Source: Vicia villosa
Taxonomy: Eukaryota; Streptophyta; Magnoliopsida; Fabales; Fabaceae
Length of the DNA stretch: 64,000 bases
Reading direction: 5' to 3'
Assembly: GCF_029867415.1 (NCBI RefSeq)
Contig: NW_026705151.1
Span: 310,001-374,000 of the forward strand
In this document: one piece after another, positions 22,114 to 34,546 of the stretch
Layout of the letters: every line of letters begins with the position of its first letter
Position numbering within the stretch: the first letter of the stretch is position 1
Made by a program: the position numbers and the translations under genes
Notes under the pieces: model-generated
Told to the model about the DNA's origin: nothing
The model's input: the letters and a program-made list of their open reading frames with translations, nothing else
Database searches by the model: none

Positions 22114-24824
22114 TGTAACACCCCCATTTCTATACTAAACAAATAAGGCATACATTTGCATAAATCAGAGTAAAGAAGCATGCATCTCACGAGGGCGTTA
22201 CACATATTTCAAAATAGAACAAATATTTTATCTTTAAAACATGCAATGGTCATTTCCAAATAACACGGGAATTTTAAACAACATGCAAACCACAACGGAA
22301 TAATCATCTCCTCAAATAAATGGTAAAATAGGATGATTCCCATACATCATCCACCATGTCTCAACATCTTGGCTCAAGGCCACACATTAGCCAGAATAAC
22401 ATATTCAAATACGAATACAATATGAGTAAACAAATATCTCATAACATCGAGTCATAAAAACATAAAACCCAACTCCCATGTGTTACATATGACCAGAGCA
22501 CAAGTGACCACTTAGTCACGACACCCTACTAGAGATCTAAATCTCGACGCTAAGCCTCATTCGAAGCATCACTATCCATGAAACCTGCACGTTACCAACA
22601 AAGGATAACATTCAAACAGAAGGGTGAGAATTCAACTTCTTATAGATAAACATAATATGGGAAATGTAAAACATAACAAGAATACATTCCAAGAATTCAT
22701 CACTCTTCATATAAACATGCATCATATGCCATTAATCAAGATTCACATGTTCTTGCCATACAACCTAGTTCATTCAATTCCACATAATCATACATGATTA
22801 CTAAACAATGTACATAATCATATTTCACCAACATCTAGATTCTAAGTACATATAATTTCACATCTACATCACATATGTTTCAATCACATATATCACAATT
22901 ATAACACAACAATCATTCATATCAAATGAATCACCAAATTCACTTATCACATCTCATACACACATAACAATCACATAATTGCATACATTCAAACATCACA
23001 TAACACCAATGTGACTCAATGCAAGACATGTGACTCTATGCATGTGGTACCCAATGTGAATCCAATGTTTCACCGCTTTCCGATTCAATGTTTAGAATCC
23101 AAGCCACGCTCCCGATCCGGACAAGATCAAAGCCAACACGCCTATTTCCAATTAAGGATCACGTCTGCTACGCCTATTTCCATTCAAGGATCAACGTCTC
23201 TTACCATGTGAACCCAAGTTTCACCGCTTCCACCATAAAGCCGACCATGCTATGAATGTATGTACAATTACCAACAATTTATGCAATTAAGATTATCTCA
23301 TCAATCTTAACTTACCGCATACCACAATAATCCAACTCTATGAATTATCCGCCAATTGTACACAACATTCACAACACAATTAACAATTACAACAAGGCAT
23401 AACAACCATCATATATCCAATCACAATCATCATGCATATATTACCACACATCTTACCAATAGTTGTTATTCATTACATACCAAAACGTAACGCACATAAA
23501 AGCATTTACAAGTATACAATCCACATCTCAATACATACACCTTTAAATGCTCATTATCAACAAGACACATTCAAATAGTACATATAAATGTATATTTATA
23601 TTCATTATAACATATCATGGATATCACATCACTTAACACATATATGAATATTAACCACAAGTCTTATTTCATAATACACACATAAGTAATCACATGTTAT
23701 CCATATATTAACATCCAATTTAAACTATTCCACATCAACTAGCATTTAGAATTCAATCACATAAATCGCGGTTATCATATCACATAATACATCCATGAAC
23801 ACTGATCATGCACAATTCATCCATAACATACACATATAGGTAAATGTTATTCTAAATTATCATCATGATTAATAAAACAAGTGTCAATCCATTCTATTCT
23901 ATCATATAGACAATCTCATTAGCTTCCTAACGCTTCGAACGGCGCATAAAACGGAGTTACGGATCAAAAGTTATGGCCTTTCAAAGTTTGGAAAAAGTTC
24001 TGTAAAACAGGGTTCGCGGCGCCAACTGGGTTCGCGGCGCGAACTGAGCGAATTCAAAAATTCCTAACTTTCTGCCAAGCAGTTCGCGGCGCCAATAGAG
24101 GTTCGCGGCGCGAACTGGCGATTTCAGAAACCCCCAAAACACAGAAAACAACATACGAAACCCATCCCAAAACCCCCAAACTCAACCCAATCAAGTTAGA
24201 AAACACCAAGCATCACGAATAACAATAGAACACATGTTATAAACACAAATACAACACATATTATGGATCTTCTAACATCATAACATCATTAAACATCCAT
24301 TAAACACATTCCAAATCATCAATTCATGCATTTGTTCATAAACCCTAACTTTTCTATGTTTCCATGAAATTGCAAAGATGAATAGATAATCACAACAAAA
24401 CACATTACCCAATCATATAGTCTATAAGAACTTGTATTCAAACCCTTACCTCTAACTCTTAAATCCACCCTCTTCAAGAAATCTACAATTTCCTTCTTCT
24501 TCTCTTCTATGTTCTTTCTCCTCTATTCTCTTCTTTCTCTTCCTTTCTCCCAAATTGTGTTATCTCTAAAACCCTAGTTTTCCTCTTCTTACTATCTTTC
24601 TCTTAATGGGCTTAGTTATGTTATTACCCACCCATCCAATTATTAATTAGGCCCAATACATAGTATACTACTAATAACCTAATTAAACCATAAAACACAA
24701 ATATGAATATAATTAGATATTTTAATTAATTAGTAATACCACATAATAATTAAATAAACAAATAATTAATAAAACACACAAATAAGCTAATAAATAAAAT
24801 ATCTAATAAAATCGGGTTGTTACA
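22114..24824 (-). repeat. LTR of gypsy element (3' LTR in its sense)
   Basis: 2711 bases, TGTAACACCC to TTGTTACA. It contains a GC-rich array of GTTCGCGGCGC(C/G)AA units (24011-24118) beside the motif at 23921-23986. The short frame at 23011-23211 is also present in the other LTR and is not taken as a gene. Confidence 0.95.
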
Positions 24825-24838
24825 ACTCTCCCCCACTT
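24825..24838 (-). other. Polypurine tract of gypsy element
   Basis: The minus strand AAGTGGGGGAGAGT abuts the LTR. Confidence 0.88.
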
Positions 24839-25037
24839 AAAATAGTTTCGTCCTCGAAAATTCTCTTCAAGCAACTAGCCCCAAGTACAAATCCTTCATT
24901 CAACCTTCAAGTATCTTCTCTTCTAATCTCAAATCACTCCGCAAACCTCTTCAAAATCCAAAAGAAAACCTCGGCGTTTATCCAAAACTATACTTGACGG
25001 AATACCATGCAAACACACAATCCTCTCGATGTATAAC

Positions 25038-26400
25038 TTAGCAAGTCTTTCCATCAAATAATCCATCCTTATCGGAATAAAATGAACACATTTGTCCGTC
25101 TATCCATAATAATCCAAATCGCTTCACAATTACTCGACGTTCTCGGCAAACCTGAAACAAAATCCGTAGAAATACGATCCCACTTCCACTCGGGAATAGA
25201 TAACTGTTGTACCAACTAAACGGTTTTTGATGCTCAATCTTTGACTTTTGACAAGTCAAACATGAATAAACAAATTCCGCTATATCTTTCTTCATACTTT
25301 ACCACTAAATAGTTTCCTCAAACCTTGTTACATTATAATAGCATTATGATGTATGCTCAAACCATTACGATGTCCTTCATTTCAAAATTCTCTTATCCAA
25401 CTTCGAAGTATCAAAAATGCAAACTCGATCACGACCTTTCATGACTCTAATCTCGTCAATCCAAAAGTGATTACCTTTACCTTGATTAATCAATGTCATC
25501 TCGTTAACCAATTGCAATCCAATTTCTGACTCTCTAATCTTGTTAAGAACACCAGACGTAGGCTTCAACATACTAAGCTTAACGCAAGAAGACGTTGCTT
25601 CACAACCAAACTCAACTCTCTAGATTGTTCCAATGATTTTCAACTCTTGGATCCTCCACATAGAAATATGCAATGATTCCCTACTCAATGCATCGGCTAC
25701 CACGTTTTCTTTTCCAAGATGGTAATTCAAACCAAAATCCTACTCTCTCAAGAATCCAACCATCTTCTTTACCTCATTCTCGACTCTTGTAGTCACTATG
25801 CGACTCAATTTTGATCTAAACAATAATGCTTCCAAAGTTTCAACACAAACACAACGGCGGCCAACTCTAAATCATGTGTCAGATAATTCCTCTCACGAAC
25901 TTTAACTTGCCTTGAAGCATAAGCTATCACTTGTCCTTTTTGCATCAAAACACCTCCCAACCCAACAATGAAGCATCACAATACACCACAAACGGTTTCA
26001 ACGGATCCGGCAAAATCAAAATAGGAGCAGAAGTCAACCTTCTCTTAAGCTCTTGAAAATTCGATTCACATTGCGAAGTCCACATAAAAGCTTGTCCTTT
26101 CCTAGTCAACAACGTCAACGGCAAGGATAACTTAGAAAATCCCTCAATGAACTTCCTATAATAACCAGCCAAACCAAGAAAACTTCTAATCTCAGAAACA
26201 GACTTAGGAGCTTCCCATTGAGATATAGCTTCAATCTTCGACGGTCAACATAAATACCTCCACTAGAGATCACATGGCTAAGAAAACTCACCTCCTTTAA
26301 CCAAAATTCACACTTCGAAAGCTTAGCAAACAACCTCTTCTCTTTCAACACCGACAACACAATTCTCAAATGCTCAACATGATCATCGCCACTCTTAGAA
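25038..26400 (-). pseudogene. Gypsy pol remnants: RT, RNase H, integrase
   Basis: Separate frames on the minus strand in the expected order. The RT thumb/linker (LFAKLSKCEFWLKEVSFLSH) is at 26369-26115. The RNase H start ([16 protein letters not shown], then [20 protein letters not shown]) is at 26172-25945. A linker is at 25571-25377. The integrase zinc-binding H2C2 segment (FVYSCLTCQKSKIEHQ) is at 25295-25038. The integrase catalytic core and chromodomain are not recognisable, and the palm with its YxDD box is missing. Inactive. Confidence 0.85.
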
Positions 26401-27038
26401 TCAAAACATCCTCAAAACATTACCTCATTAGGACATTCCTTCTTCTTACTCGACAAAACAAGTGAAACCCTATGACTATACACTTAGACAAATGAACCTC
26501 TTCTCAACGACTCCTCAATTTGACTCTTCAACTTCTCCTTAGTCGCTTTACACAATACCAAGTTAGTAAGAGAAGTTTATCTCGTCCAATACGATCTCGT
26601 TTTCTATCAACAATAGATTAAGGGTGATCAAGTCCTCAATTTGTCAATAGACAGTCGAAAATCATAATGAAACATAAACCATCGTTACTAAACCATAATA
26701 GTGTTCCTTCAGAACTCACACTCGAAATTACTTAACACACCAAGATCCAAAATCCTCTTAAGATTACAATTACTTTCTTCAACTCCAAACAATTTATACC
26801 AAAATTCTCATCAACTTGCTCTAACAAAATGAACTAAATAAAATCAATTCCCAAAATCTCTACCAAAGATACTCAACAGACAATTCAAACACACATAAGA
26901 AGTTGAAACAAAACTCATAGCAGGCGTATCAATAACCATACTTCCACGCATATCAGATAACACAAGATTCAACCTCTTAGCACAATCCAAAGAAATAAAT
27001 GAATACGTTGCACCACTATCAATAATAAAGCACGTACC
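26401..27038 (-). pseudogene. Gypsy protease trace and deleted RT region
   Basis: Just downstream of gag on the minus strand, a frame reads CFIIDSGATYSFISLDC (about 27030-26980), the retroviral-type aspartic protease D-S-G site. The remainder to 26400 has only broken frames where most of RT should lie. Confidence 0.6.
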
Positions 27039-27812
27039 TCAGATTAGCTTATCCTTAGTAGTGGTCTTAGCACCAGACAACGCAAGTACTCTCCCATTCA
27101 CTTGTTCCTTCTTCGGTTTGTCACACTTGGTACTAATGTGACCTTGCTCTCCACAATTGTAGCAAGTTACCCTCGAACCCTCTCTACAATTAGCAGCTAT
27201 GTGGCCTGGCCTGCCACACTTGAAACAAGTAGTAACCTCTTTCTTACACTCAGCAACACAATGACCTTCAACATCACATCTGAAACATGTAAGTGGAGTA
27301 GGATTCCCTCCCCCACTTAGCTTCTTTCCAAAACCAGATTGTTTCCTCTTGACATCATAAGGTCTCCCACTGGATTGTTCTCTTTCTCGTTTCAACTCTA
27401 GAAATTCCACTTCTTTCTTCCCACGTACATCTTCTGGAAAATAGTTTTCCAAAAATGCATCACGAAAAAGAGTCCAAGTGACTTCAATACCTTCTCTTTC
27501 AAATCTCTGCACAGTATTACTCCACCAATCGTCAGCTCCTTTCGTCAACATGTGAGTACCCAACTGCACCTTCTGTACATCCGTACAAATCATGATTTGA
27601 AAAATCTTTTCCATTTCTCTCATCCATGCATGTGCGTTGTCCGGTCCATACTTTCCTTCAAAAGTCGGCGGATTGCACCTTAGGAAGTCTCCAAAAGCAC
27701 AGAACTCATCATTCCCTCCATAACCGGAATTCTCTTGCGGCACTTGTCCAATCGCACCAGTCCACCTCATCACCGCCTCAACATTAATGTAAACATTCCT
27801 TCTTGCAGCCAT
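27039..27812 (-). CDS. Gypsy gag with three CCHC zinc knuckles
   Basis: 257 residues from the Met at 27812 (MAARRNVYINVEAVMRW). The frame is open further upstream, but the extension crosses the leader and is not used. The N-terminal half carries the retrotransposon gag fold (FEGKYGPDNAHAWMREMEKI). Three CX2CX4HX4C knuckles follow at about residues 176-189, 196-209 and 217-230. Gag packages element RNA in cytoplasmic particles. This is the only open gene of the element. A TGA after KDKLI separates it from pol, which in relatives is fused or in frame. Confidence 0.85.
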   Translation of the reverse strand: MAARRNVYINVEAVMRWTGAIGQVPQENSGYGGNDEFCAFGDFLRCNPPTFEGKYGPDNAHAWMREMEKIFQIMICTDVQKVQLGTHMLTKGADDWWSNTVQRFEREGIEVTWTLFRDAFLENYFPEDVRGKKEVEFLELKREREQSSGRPYDVKRKQSGFGKKLSGGGNPTPLTCFRCDVEGHCVAECKKEVTTCFKCGRPGHIAANCREGSRVTCYNCGEQGHISTKCDKPKKEQVNGRVLALSGAKTTTKDKLI

Positions 27813-27920
27813 TGTCCTAAGACATCCAACGACCGACAGACAAACAGTATTGATCGTGTCAGATACACAAATCCAATACAAAAAGGGATAGAAAAACATA
27901 AATGACCTGGCCAATTGACC

Positions 27921-27938
27921 GACCGTGCTTTGATACCA
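27921..27938 (-). other. Primer binding site, initiator tRNA-Met type
   Basis: The minus strand TGGTATCAAAGCACGG starts three bases inside the LTR. It differs by one base from TGGTATCAGAGC over the first 12 positions. Confidence 0.8.
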
Positions 27939-27941
27939 CTA

Positions 27942-30652
27942 TGTAACACCCCCACTTCTATACTAAACAAATAAGGCATACATTTGCATAAATCAGAGTA
28001 AAGAAGCATGCATCTCACGAGGGCGTTACACATATTTCAAAATAGAACAAATATTTTATCTTTAAAACATGCAATGGTCATTTCCAAATAACACGAGAAT
28101 TTTAAACAACATGCAAACCACAGCGGAATGATCATCTCATCAAATAAATGGTAAAATAGGATGATTCCCATACATCATCCACCATGTCTCAAAATCTTGG
28201 CTCAAGGCCACACATTAGCCAGAATAACATATTCAAATACGAATACAATATGAGTAAACAAATATCTCATAACATCGAGTCATAAAAACATAAAACCCAA
28301 CTCCCATGTGTTACATATGACCAGAGCACAAGTGACCATTTAGTCACGACACCCTACTAGAGATCTAAATCTCGACGCTAAGCCTCATTCGAAGCATCAC
28401 TATCCATGAAACCTGCACGTTACCAACAAAGGATAACATTCAAACAGAAGGGTGAGAATTCAACTTCTTATAGATAAACATAATATGGGAAATGTAAAAC
28501 ATAACAAGAATACATTCCAAGAATTCATCACTCTTCATATAAACATGCATCATATGCCATTAATCAAGATTCACATGTTCTTGCCATACAACCTAGTTCA
28601 TTCAATTCCACATAATCATACATGATTACTAAACAATGTACATAATCATATTTCACCGGCATCTAGATTCTAAGTACATATAATTTCACATCTACATCAC
28701 ATATGTTTCAATCACATATATCACAATTATAACACAACAATCATTCATATCAAATGAATCACCAAATTCACTTATCACATCTCATACACACATAACAATC
28801 ACATAATTGCATACATTCAAACATCACATAACACCAATGTGACTCAATGCAAGACATGTGACTCTATGCATGTGGTACCCAATGTGAATCCAATGTTTCA
28901 CCGCTTTCCGATTCAATGTTTAGAATCCAAGCCACGCTCCCGATCCGGACAAGATCAAAGCCAACACGCCTATTTCCAATTAAGGATCACGTCTGCTACG
29001 CCTATTTCCATTCAAGGATCAACGTCTCTTACCATGTGAACCCAAGTTTCACCGCTTCCACCATAAAGCCGACCATGCTATGAATGTATGTACAATTACC
29101 AACAATTTATGCAATTAAGATTATCCCATCAATCTTAACTTACCGCATACCACAATAATCCAACTCTATGAATTATCCGCCAATTGTACACAACATTCAC
29201 AACACAATTAACAATTACAACAAGGCATAACAACCATCATATATCCAATCACAATCATCATGCATATATTACCACACATCTTACCAATAGTTGTTATTCA
29301 TTACATACCAAAACGTAATGCACATAAAAGCATTTACAAGTATATAATCCACATCTCAATACATACACCTTTAAATGCTCATTATCAACAAGACACATTC
29401 AAATAGTACATATAACTGTATATTTATATTCATTATAACATATCATGGATATCACATCACTTAACACATATATGAATATTAACCACAAGTCTTATTTCAT
29501 AATACACACATAAGTAATCACATGTTATCCATATATTAACATCCAATTTAAACTATTCCACATCAACTAGCATTTAGAATTCAATCACATAAATCGCGGT
29601 TATCATATCACATAATACATCCATGAACATTGATCATGCACAATTCATCCATAACATACACATATAGGTAAATGTTATTCTAAATTATCATCATGATTAA
29701 TAAAACAAGTGTCAATCCATTCTATTCTATCATATAGACAATCTCATTAGCTTCCTAATGCTTCGAACGGCGCATAAAACGGAGTTATGGATCAAAAGTT
29801 ATGGCCTTTCAAAGTTTGGAAAAAGTTCTGTAAAACAGGGTTCGCGGCGCCAACTGGGTTCGCGGCGCGAACTGAGCGAATTCAAAAATTCCTAAATTTC
29901 TGCCAAGCAGTTCGCGGCGCCAACAGAGGTTCGCGGCGCGAACTGACGATTTCAGAAACCCCCAAAACACAGAAAACAGCATACGAAACCCATCCCAAAA
30001 CCCCCAAACTCAACCTAATCAAGTTGGAAAACAGCAAGCATCACGAATAACAATAGAACACATGTTATAAACACAAATACAACACATATTATGGATCTTC
30101 TAACATCATAACATCATTAAACATCCATTAAACACATTCCAAATCATCAATTCATGCATTTGTTCATAAACCCTAACTTTTCTATGTTTCCATGAAATTG
30201 CAAAGATGAATAGATAATCACAACAAAACACATTACCCAATCATATAGTCTATAAGAACTTGTATTCAAACCCTTACCTCTAACTCTTAAATCCACCCTC
30301 TTCAAGAAATCTACAATTTCCTTCTTCTTCTCTTCTATGTTCTTTCTCCTCTATTCTCTTCTTTCTCTTCCTTTCTCCCAAATTGTGTTATCTCTAAAAC
30401 CCTAGTTTTCCTCTTCTTACTATCTTTCTCTTAATGGGATTAGTTATGTTATTACCCACCCATCCAATTATTAATTAGGCCCAATACATAGTATACTACT
30501 AATAACCTAATTAAACCATAAAACACAAATATGAATATAATTAGATATTTTAATTAATTAGTAATACCACATAATAATTAAATAAACAAATAATTAATAA
30601 AACACACAAATAAGCTAATAAATAAAATATCTAATAAAATCGGGTTGTTACA
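27942..30652 (-). repeat. LTR of gypsy element (5' LTR in its sense)
   Basis: 2711 bases at a constant offset of 5828 from the left LTR. It carries the GC-rich array at 29839-29946 and the motif at 29749-29814. Confidence 0.95.
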
Positions 30653-31151
30653 GTGCGGTTTAGGATTACACCAGCTGCTGATCATCTTTATGTGAAATTG
30701 TTTAAGAATTCTGCTTAGGCTATGGGTGTTGTTGGTGATGAACTCTTTTATTTTGGACATGTTTAAATATTTAGAACAAAATGTATGGTAGTATTATGTT
30801 TTGGAACAATTCTGGAAATTGGTAGTTTAAGGATGATGTTATTATGAAGTGTTATATGAAGTAAGGTTAATTTATGTTGAGGCTAATTTAGAGCCTTCCA
30901 TGGGTGATATTGCTAAATGTTATTTTGAAAGAATGATTATCAGAAATCTTAGTTAATTTCGAAAAAGAAAAAAGAGTAATAGTTGCAAATATAAATTTTT
31001 TTGAAAAAAAAAAGTGTTAAATGGTTAGCCTTACTGGATAAGTTTGTTTAGTTTGGTAATAGTTTCAAATAGAAACGTTATTCTATGTTTTGATAATTGA
31101 ATTACATTAGGGTTTTTAAGGTGTAACAAATATGTTTAGTTTTTATTTATA

Positions 31152-31475
31152 GAATTGGCCCAAAGCCCAACGCACCCAATAATGATGAAACAAACTGGGC
31201 AAATTTGTTAGATTAAATTGAGTAGAGAATTGGGCCAAGGCCCAACGAACCCAAGAAAGATGAAAATACAATATCTGAATTAAATGTTAAATAAAAAAAT
31301 TATAAACCAACCATCACAATTGTGTAATTTGTTTGATTATATTGGGTAGAGAATAGGGGCAAGGCACAACGAAGCCAATAAAGATGAAAATATAAAATCT
31401 GCAATAAATTTTAAATAATAAAATTATAAACCAACCAACAGAAATGGGTAATTTCTAAAGCATGGCCCAAAGGCC
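31152..31475. repeat. Diverged tandem repeat before B3 gene 2
   Basis: Three units start near 31152 (shorter, 75 bases), 31227 and 31351 (about 124 bases). Each begins 'gaattgggccaaggcccaac' or a variant and contains 'aaagatgaaaata' and 'ttataaaccaacca'. The GGCCCAAC heads match the motif upstream of gene 1, so they may be promoter repeats. Confidence 0.75.
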
Positions 31476-31618
31476 CAACCAAAAAATGTACTAAAAGTTT
31501 AGGGGAAAAGTTGGATATCTGTGTCTATAAAGTAGGTAGAGCTGCATTTAGATTTTCCACAGATTCACCACGCTCTCTACACAACATCAAGTCACTTCCT
31601 ACTGTGTAGTTTGCAGAA

Positions 31619-32701
31619 ATGTCAAGCAAGGGTCCATTCAATTCGTTTGAGTTTCCCGTTGAAAGGAAATAATTAGATTTTCCTTTTCGTAAATTGTTTT
31701 GAAATACGTAATTTCATTAAGTATTTACCTGACTAACAAATTTATAAAATGGTTGGTTTAATTTTTTAGAACTTTGGAAGATTTGCAAGCGGAAACAGCA
31801 TGGAGACGTATGAAGATAGAGAAGGCAATTCGCGAGGACATGGAAGATCGTCGCCTAGCTAAGGAGGCAAAGAAAAAAACGGTGACGGAGAAAGCTGTTA
31901 TGAATGTTGGCAAAGATGATCATTGTAAAGAAAGACGTGTTTTCTCCGCCGTTGATGGTGGTAACATGCAACAGATTGATCGTGATTCAAAAGAAGTTGG
32001 TAAAGCTGATCGGCTTAGAGATGTTAAGGGAAAAAACATTGCTTTGGGTGAAAGATGTGATAAGCGCGTGCAAGGTGTTGAGAAGGGGGAGCTGCATGCA
32101 ACTGATGTTAACAAAGGAAAATTGTCAACGAAGGATGGGCCATCTCAGATCCACGTTTCTTCAGATAGTGAAAGGTATTGTGTTATGTTGTGTTTATAAG
32201 ATTTCCATGCTGATTTTTTTTTATTTATTAAAATTAATGGTTGATAGTGTCTAATGTGGTAAAATGGAATTTCAGTTCAGATGATGAGTCAAGTGAAGAA
32301 GAAATTCGTAGGAGGGCAAGGTATTTTGTATGGAAGAAGAAAATTAAATCTGGAAGGAGTGTTAGAAAGAATGTTTTTGTAAGTAAAAGAAATGTCGAAG
32401 TATAAATTTGTTATATATACCTATGTTTTAATAATTATTTTATGTGCAACAACTTCCTCATATGGTTATACGTAGGTGCAAATTGATTGAAAGGCCCATT
32501 GAGTTGGTTGGTGCAAAAACAGGAGAGAGCTATGAGTGTGAAATCCATGTTGCTGAGAGAAAATACTGTGTTGAAAAGTATATAGGACATGGTTGGTATG
32601 AGTTTTCCCGGGAGAAACAACTCAAAAGGGGTGATAGGTTGTCCTTTAAGCTGCGTGATCCTCCAGCTACAAGATTGGTTGTGACCTTGTTGAATCGCTA
32701 A
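31619..32701 (+). pseudogene. B3 DNA-binding domain gene 2, splice sites damaged
   Basis: Likely exons 31619-31665, 31770-32174, 32276-32378 and 32450-32701. Exon 2 is charged (residues LEDLQAETAWRRMKIEKAI). Exons 2 and 3 meet at an SSD-rich stretch (VSSDSER, then SSDDESSEEE), just as in gene 1. The last exon is a B3 fold: QLPHMVIRRCKLI, then GHGWYEFSREKQL, then RGDRLSFKL, ending VTLLNR. Frames agree across all joins, but intron 1 begins GA instead of GT and intron 3 ends AA instead of AG. It is a tandem paralogue of gene 1, about 900 bases downstream of it when the gypsy element is ignored. If these lesions are real it is a pseudogene. Use of other sites would give a shortened protein. Confidence 0.65.
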
Positions 32702-33406
32702 ATCCAGGCTGAAGATATTAAGAAGTTAGAAGTATGTTGAATAGGGTGTAAGATATTTAGTATGAAGACATAATTTGTGGTGGTTGGTTAAAAATGTTCA
32801 AGCAGTGTTTTTTGTAATACTGATCACTGTTATATTTTGGAACTATGTAAGTTATTGTTAGTGTTATATTAAGTAGGTTGGATGGCAATGGAAATTATGT
32901 AAAAGTCTGGTAATTTATATTGAAGTAGTAGTGTATATTAAAAAAAGGTTGTTATTAATCTTATTGAAAGGTATCTCATCTGTTTTATATAGTAATGTTT
33001 CTATTAACAAACTGTTTAATTGGCATAATTGGCATAACTTTGATTGTGATTAACTCCAAAAATCTACATATGAAAACTTATAGTAAAGATGAAAAGATAT
33101 ATCAAAAATGAAAACATATATGAAATTAAAGATACGTCTAAAATTCTCATAACAGGAGTTAAAATTTAATTACAACATTTAGTAAATGGTTTTAATTCAA
33201 CATTGGAGTACTGAATTTGAAATTGAACATATGTAACAAAAGTGTTAAATTGAAGTATAGCTAAGATGATAGATCAATTCTCTGCAACATTCAAAGCCTG
33301 AAACAAAATGCAGAAGAAGAATTAGAAATTTTATAATTGAATTAACCAATTATATTGAATGCAACAGTGCAGAGAACTTCAGAAATTTAATAGATGTATT
33401 TACCAA
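32702..33406. other. AT-rich spacer between convergent B3 gene 2 and helicase
   Basis: Holds the 3' ends of both genes. No further coding was recognised. Confidence 0.5.
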
Positions 33407-34546
33407 TTAAATGTTTGCAAAGACTTCTTTGTAGACAACATTTGTTGTTGTAGACTTTGGTCTCTTATCATCATCATGTACCAAGATTTTGATCCCTTTT
33501 TTGGTTGTTACCCTTGAAATGGCCACATATAGTTGGCCATGGCTAAAAAGATCCTTTGGTATATAAAGTCCCACCCAATCTAGTGATTGACCTTGCGATT
33601 TGTTGATGGTCATTGCATACGAAAAAATGATCGGGAATTGTCTTCTATTTAATTTGAAAGGCCAAGGTGACTGTGATGGAGACATATCCATTCTTGGTAT
33701 ATAGGTTACTTTTCCATGGCCTTTACCACCCATAATTTCTGCTTCCAAAACATGGTTTGCCATTTTGGTGACTATCAATCTAGTCCCATTACACAAACCT
33801 TCCGATTGATCAATATTTCTCATAAGCATTATCGGGGTTCCAATCTTTAATGTTATGATATGGTTGGGCAAACCTGATGTTCGTAGGGAACTCAAAAACT
33901 CAGGCGTTAGAACTTCCATAATGATGTTATCATGAATTTCGGAACGATCAACTGAATTAGAACTGTAATATTCTTTGGATTCCCCAATAGAGAAAATAGA
34001 CCATAAATACATTATTATACTAACTTTAAATGTAGAAGTTAAGAATGTAAGGAGTAAAATTATACCTGGCATCATGTTTAGAACATGATTATTAATTTGA
34101 TCAACAACTTCAATTGTTGATGCTAATATAGCCCGACTTTTCAAGTAATCGAAAGATATAAAGTTTTCCAAGAAAGCAGGGTAGGTACTATCAACAATCG
34201 CAACAATAGGATCATCAAACTGTTCTATTAAGATATCACGTGGAATGTCAATTTCAGCATGACCATCATTAGGCTCACAAAGTCGGCCTTCACCCAATTT
34301 CAATAGCCATTTTGAAAACTGATCCATTTCTTTTGTTTCCTCATCAGTCCGACCTCCCTTCAAACGCATATTTTTGGTTAAAGTCAAAACCTGACACGAG
34401 TGCCATATATAAGACGCATTTATAGTAGCGTGAACAATATCGGATCTACTACCCCTAGGAATAACAGGCAAGATTTGTCTGAAATCTCCTCCAAATACTA
34501 CTACCTTTCCACCAAAAATAAGTTTAGAATTGCTATCATTACTCAT
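33407..34546 (-). pseudogene. Helitron helicase (PIF1 type), C-terminal half
   Basis: 379 open residues match the second half of Helitron and PIF1 helicases: GGDFRQILPVIP (about 19-30), LTKNMRL (about 57-63), GTPIMLMRN, AMTINKSQGQSL (about 310-322) and GQLYVAISRV (337-346). Walker A, the N-terminal helicase motifs and the HUH Rep nuclease are absent. About 90 bases near 34000-34065 read as an in-frame retained intron after NNHVLNMMPG. In the full family the protein nicks and unwinds DNA for rolling-circle-like transposition. This copy cannot. The frame continues upstream of the Met into the RPA-like segment, one base out of phase. Confidence 0.88.

Larger units (their letters stand above)
22114..30652 (-). 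mobile_element. Ty3/gypsy LTR retrotransposon, internally deleted
   Basis: 8539 bases, TSD GTGCG, two LTRs of 2711 bases. On the minus strand: an initiator tRNA-Met primer site beside the right LTR, gag with three zinc knuckles, a protease DSG trace, RT/RNase H pieces, an integrase zinc-finger piece, then a purine tract. The internal region is only 3117 bases, about half the usual, with many stops in pol. LTR ends TGTAACACCC..GTTACA and the iMet primer suggest a chromovirus of the Tekay/Del type, which was not confirmed. About 24 LTR differences counted by eye (about 0.9%) imply an insertion well under a million years old at commonly used plant rates. Confidence 0.93.
21179..30718 (+). pseudogene. 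B3 DNA-binding domain gene 1, split by LTR element
   Basis: Exons 21179-21213, 21313-21441, 21582-21621 and 21908-22113, continued at 30658-30718 after the insertion. All joins have GT..AG borders and keep frame. Residues 1-66 are basic and Ser/Asp-rich (MASHLGKSFVSG, then VSSDDT). The last exon reads a B3 fold: HFPSYVSRNFL, then WEKFIGPVWYEY, then RRRDIVRF, ending VKLFKNSA before TAG at 30716-30718. With one GTGCG removed, the reading crosses the insertion site without loss (GTG|CGG). B3 domains bind DNA in plant transcription factors. The gene was open until the gypsy element landed. It lies on the strand opposite to the Helitron helicase. Confidence 0.8.

Noticed and set aside
23011..23211. 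66-residue frame, repeated exactly at 28839-29039
   Set aside because: It lies in both gypsy LTRs. No gene would be expected there.
34000..34065. Novel insertion in the helicase
   Set aside because: It begins at a GT after NNHVLNMMPG and breaks family similarity, so a retained in-frame intron explains it better than a new domain.
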